From contig CAJWMI010000069.1 in NCBI GenBank assembly GCA_913043185.1, positions 1 to 8,558 of the forward strand: a stretch of 8,558 bases of DNA, read 5' to 3'. This DNA comes from an uncultured Fidelibacterota bacterium (lineage in GTDB: Bacteria; Marinisomatota; Marinisomatia; Marinisomatales; UBA1611). The notes below the pieces were generated by a model. It was not told the origin of the DNA. It did no database searches and saw only the letters and a program-made list of their open reading frames with translations. Below, piece after piece: positions 6,509 through 8,558 of this stretch. Every line of letters starts with the position of its first letter. Positions within the stretch are counted from its first letter, which is position 1. Both the position numbers and the translations under genes were made by a program.

Positions 6509-7689
6509 TATTTATTACAAACCTCCTTAAATATGCGTTTAAAATTACCGCCTAATATTTTTCTTACCTGTCGGATTGTAAATCCGTTGTCTAATAATTT
6601 TTTTGTTAAAAATGGGAGCTTTGTTACATCTTCCAGGCCTGTCGGCATAATATCAACCCCATCATAATCAGAACCGATACCTACATGATCAACTCCGACC
6701 AGATCAGATATATATTTTATATGTTTGATGACATCATTTATGCTGGGTACAATCCTGCTCTTCTCATGTTTTAATAGTTTTGACTCGGCATACCAGTATG
6801 CGTTTGAAGTGGTGTCATATTTTTCTGCTAGCACTTGTCGCTCTAGTTCATACTTCAAATGAATTAATTGTGCTTTATCTAAATATGTACTATCTATATA
6901 TCCTGGATAGAAATTGACAAACACTACTCCACCATTTTCCCCGATAGCAGTTATTTGTTCGTCTTTTAAATTTCTGTAATGAGGACACAAGGCGTATACT
7001 GATGAGTGCGAAGCAATAATTGGCTTACTGGTTAAATCGATTACATCCCAAAAAGTGTTTTCTCCAGCATGAGAAATATCAATCATAACACCAAGCCGAT
7101 TGCACTCGCGTATAACTTCTCTGCCAAAATCAGTGAGCCCAACTTTCTTTAAAACAGATATATTTTCAAACTCATCTTTAGCTGAGCTGGCGATACTATT
7201 TGAATTATTCCAGGTAAGTCCGAGATATCTCATGCCTCTGTCATAAAAATATTTAACCTTAGTTATATCATCGCCAATGACGTGGCCACCTTCAACGCCT
7301 ATCATGCAGGACATAATATTTCTTTTTTGATTATAGTTGATATCTTGATATGTTTTGATTAACCGCCATTTATCAGGGACTCTTGAGCACAAAAATTCAA
7401 GCTTAGTAATCATATTATCAGCTTTTTGGAAATACTCTGATTCTTCAAATTCGTTAGGACTAACCCAAATAGAAAAAACCTGAAGGTCAACCCCGCCTAG
7501 TTTAAACTTTTCCAGGTCAGACTGCGCGTCAGGATGGTTTGATAAAATATCCTCACCTTCCATTGCCCTAAGCAAAATATCATTGTGCGTGTCTGCCACA
7601 AAAGAATCCATATGGATCTGATGCGTAGGTCGGTCACAGCCAATACTAAGAAAAAGAAAACAAACTAGAACCGCTAGATATGAGATCAT
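6508..7689 (-). CDS. Membrane dipeptidase (peptidase M19), lipoprotein
   Basis: This zinc-dependent renal-dipeptidase-type enzyme hydrolyses dipeptides, often with a D-residue at the second position. Counting from the ATG at 7689 (393 residues), the metal and active-site residues are all there: DTHND (33-37, His35 and Asp37), bridging Glu133 in VEGGH, GLTWNNSNS (157-165), His207 in DISHAG, His228 in SHSSVYALCPHYRN, Arg239, and Asp341 in GSDYDG. The N-terminus is a hydrophobic signal ending in LSIGC, a relaxed lipobox with Cys18, so the protein is probably lipid-anchored in the envelope. The frame is open up to an ATG at 7716 (402 residues). I prefer 7689 because a GGGA lies 5 nt before it, while 7716 has no Shine-Dalgarno and would overlap the previous gene by 26 nt. 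The longer start adds an Arg to the signal n-region, so it is not excluded. The gene starts 1 nt after the small lipoprotein stop and overlaps the OsmC-family start. Confidence 0.93.
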   Translation of the reverse strand: MISYLAVLVCFLFLSIGCDRPTHQIHMDSFVADTHNDILLRAMEGEDILSNHPDAQSDLEKFKLGGVDLQVFSIWVSPNEFEESEYFQKADNMITKLEFLCSRVPDKWRLIKTYQDINYNQKRNIMSCMIGVEGGHVIGDDITKVKYFYDRGMRYLGLTWNNSNSIASSAKDEFENISVLKKVGLTDFGREVIRECNRLGVMIDISHAGENTFWDVIDLTSKPIIASHSSVYALCPHYRNLKDEQITAIGENGGVVFVNFYPGYIDSTYLDKAQLIHLKYELERQVLAEKYDTTSNAYWYAESKLLKHEKSRIVPSINDVIKHIKYISDLVGVDHVGIGSDYDGVDIMPTGLEDVTKLPFLTKKLLDNGFTIRQVRKILGGNFKRIFKEVCNK

Positions 7690-7690
7690 T

Positions 7691-8038
7691 CTAGTCCCAC
7701 TCAAAACCAGAAACATTATCTGTTATTGAATTTATTTCAATAAGGTTATAGTCTTGAATTTGATCAATGAAATAATAAAGAAATTTTATTGAATCATTAT
7801 TACTCAGCCAAACAGAATCAGGAAGGCCAATGGTTTCAATCACGGAAACCTCACTAGGCTTGGTTCTTAAAAATTCCCATACTTCATATTCAGTCATTAG
7901 TCCCATGCTAAAAATTGTTTTTTCAACAAGATCCGGGCGATTTTTTTTTGTGGGTGGCAATGAAATTGGCTTTGGCGTTTTTATTTCAGTCGCGCATGAT
8001 ATAAACAGGAATATCAGTATTAGATATTTATAGTTCAC
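7691..8038 (-). CDS. Small putative lipoprotein, function unknown (faint BamE/OmlA-like resemblance)
   Basis: The 115-residue product begins with a short hydrophobic signal, MNYKYLILIFLFISC, giving a relaxed lipobox and Cys15 as the likely lipidated residue. A Lys/Pro-rich linker follows (about 20-36), then a compact domain. The stretch SVIETIGLPDSVW (65-77) followed by IKFLYYF (84-90) is reminiscent of the 'V...lG.Pd....w.Y' pattern of SmpA/OmlA/BamE-type lipoproteins. That is a visual resemblance only; I do not recognise a named family. The start is GTG at 8038. The overlapping ATG at 8040 is in another frame and meets TGA at once, and no good Shine-Dalgarno is present. It is the first gene of the minus-strand block and lies 1 nt before the preferred dipeptidase start, so the two lipoproteins are probably made together. 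A T9 run at 7941-7949 falls inside the gene without breaking the frame. Confidence 0.72.
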   Translation of the reverse strand: MNYKYLILIFLFISCATEIKTPKPISLPPTKKNRPDLVEKTIFSMGLMTEYEVWEFLRTKPSEVSVIETIGLPDSVWLSNNDSIKFLYYFIDQIQDYNLIEINSITDNVSGFEWD

Positions 8039-8118
8039 ATCTGAAAATAAGATATATAAAATCGATGATACAAGAAGACTAATATGATATTTTTACATTT
8101 TTTTGAAATTTTAGGTGT

Positions 8119-8147
8119 TTGACTTTAGATATTGGCATCCATAAAAA
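8119..8147 (+). promoter_or_regulatory. Candidate sigma70-type promoter for the LOG-family gene
   Basis: TTGACT (8119-8124; 5 of 6 matches to the -35 consensus) is followed after a 17-nt spacer by TAAAAA (8142-8147; 4 of 6 matches to the -10). Transcription would start near 8154, leaving a leader of about 34 nt that falls almost wholly inside the hairpin before the gene. This is the best-spaced promoter-like pair in the 149-nt divergent region 8039-8187. No comparably good pair was found for the opposite-strand lipoprotein gene. Confidence 0.4.
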
Positions 8148-8150
8148 TTG

Positions 8151-8185
8151 TTTTAACTTCTGGCCTGCCTGGTCCGAGGTTAAAA
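8151..8185 (+). promoter_or_regulatory. Imperfect hairpin enclosing the ribosome-binding site of the LOG-family gene
   Basis: TTTTAACTTC (8151-8160) pairs with GAGGTTAAAA (8176-8185) over 10 bp, with one G-U wobble. After a single U/C mismatch, 8162-8165 pairs with 8171-8174 (4 bp, one wobble), closing a 5-nt loop at 8166-8170. The gene's Shine-Dalgarno GAGGT (8176-8180) is in the 3' arm, and the structure ends 2 nt before the ATG at 8188. If formed in mRNA it would hinder ribosome loading. No T-run follows on the plus strand, so it is not a plus-strand intrinsic terminator. If transcription starts near 8154, the outer three A-U pairs are lost but the rest can still form. Confidence 0.45.
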
Positions 8186-8187
8186 TC

Positions 8188-8558
8188 ATGGCAATAGAGA
8201 ACAAAAAAAATCGATTTTATTTTAATGAAGACTTTCTTGGAAGTCCACAGGGGAGGTCTATCCGTATTATGTCAGAATACTACGGCCCACTGCAAAAAAT
8301 AATAGAGAATAAGATCTATGATACTATAGTATTCTTTGGGTCTGCAAGAATCAAATCCAAAAAAAAAGCAGAGGCAGCTCTAGAACAGTTGGGTCAGTCA
8401 GCATCTGACAAAGAAAAAAAACGAATCAAACATGATCTTGAAATGAGCAAGTATTATGAAGATGCAAGAGAACTAGCAAACAAACTCACGACCTGGAGTA
8501 AAAATCTAAAAAGTAAAAAATCGCGATATATTATCACCTCTGGAGGTGGCGGTGGAAT
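8188..8558 (+). CDS. LOG-family (TIGR00730-like) Rossmann nucleotide-binding protein, N-terminal part (runs off right edge)
   Basis: The frame from ATG 8188 stays open for 123 codons to the window end. It shows the two landmark motifs of the lysine-decarboxylase-like/LOG fold: VFFGSARI (48-55) at the first Rossmann strand, and RYIITSGGGGG (113-123), which corresponds to 'SGGGPGIM' with Gly in place of Pro. Between them SKYYEDARELANKLTTW (87-103) matches the usual helix. LOG enzymes release a base from nucleoside 5'-monophosphates (cytokinin-type phosphoribohydrolase), but many bacterial relatives are uncharacterised. The PGGxGTxxE catalytic motif lies beyond the edge. This copy has a 45-residue N-terminal extension and a charged Lys/Glu-rich insert (about 56-86), which suggests the longer subgroup. 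GAGGT at 8176-8180, 7 nt before the ATG, supports the start. An A9 run at 8359-8367 is crossed in frame, since motifs on both sides agree. Confidence 0.85.
   Translation, partial: MAIENKKNRFYFNEDFLGSPQGRSIRIMSEYYGPLQKIIENKIYDTIVFFGSARIKSKKKAEAALEQLGQSASDKEKKRIKHDLEMSKYYEDARELANKLTTWSKNLKSKKSRYIITSGGGGG

Noticed and set aside
7941..7949. T9 run as a possible frameshift or slippage site in the small lipoprotein gene
   Set aside because: The frame before the run gives the signal peptide and the frame after it continues to a stop next to the dipeptidase. No second frame looks coding, so no slippage is needed.
8151..8185. The same hairpin read as an intrinsic terminator on the minus strand
   Set aside because: On the minus strand a T5 run appears only after a CAA gap, and there is no visible gene on that strand upstream for it to terminate. 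The ribosome-site reading is more economical.
8359..8367. A9 run as a possible frameshift in the LOG-family gene
   Set aside because: FGSAR before and the SKYYEDAREL and ITSGGG motifs after are in the same frame, so the gene reads through intact.

Overview
The window is AT-rich and densely coded. It suggests a low-GC, free-living, probably marine bacterium of the FCB superphylum type, with Candidatus Marinimicrobia (SAR406) as my best guess. This rests on gene style and A/T-rich third positions, not on any marker gene. Strong Shine-Dalgarno (SD) sites occur before some genes (AAGGA, GAGG, AAGGAGGT) and are absent before others. I see no tRNA, rRNA, CRISPR array, insertion sequence, integrase or defence gene. 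The region reads as ordinary chromosomal backbone.

Left block (1-1514, minus strand). A divergent SLC13/DASS-type membrane carrier starts at a TTG codon. It is followed 18 nt later by the first 27 codons of a universal-stress-protein-like gene that runs off the left edge. A 164-nt AT-rich divergent intergenic region then leads to a plus-strand gene for a stand-alone Lon substrate-binding-domain protein (1679-2263). The stop codon of that gene directly abuts the stop codon of rpiB on the other strand.

Main block (2264-8038, minus strand, read from right to left). Seven tightly packed genes follow: a small lipoprotein, a lipoprotein M19 membrane dipeptidase, an OsmC-family protein, ribulose-phosphate 3-epimerase (rpe), a LemA protein, transketolase (tkt) and ribose-5-phosphate isomerase B (rpiB). 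The three enzymes rpe, tkt and rpiB make up most of the non-oxidative pentose phosphate pathway and interconvert Ru5P, R5P, Xu5P and the sedoheptulose/glyceraldehyde pool. No transaldolase is in view. Junctions are a 1-nt gap, a TAATG overlap, 53 nt, 21 nt, 32 nt and an ATGA overlap. This suggests one operon, possibly with an internal promoter before rpe.

Right edge (8039-8558). A 149-nt divergent intergenic region precedes a plus-strand LOG-family (TIGR00730-like) Rossmann nucleotide-binding protein that is cut by the window end. Its SD lies in the 3' arm of a long imperfect hairpin that ends 2 nt before the ATG. This is the most unusual regulatory-looking structure here.

I did not find a clear undescribed system. 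The items most worth a second look are the SD-sequestering hairpin, the DASS carrier that lacks both SNT motifs, and LemA embedded among pentose phosphate genes.
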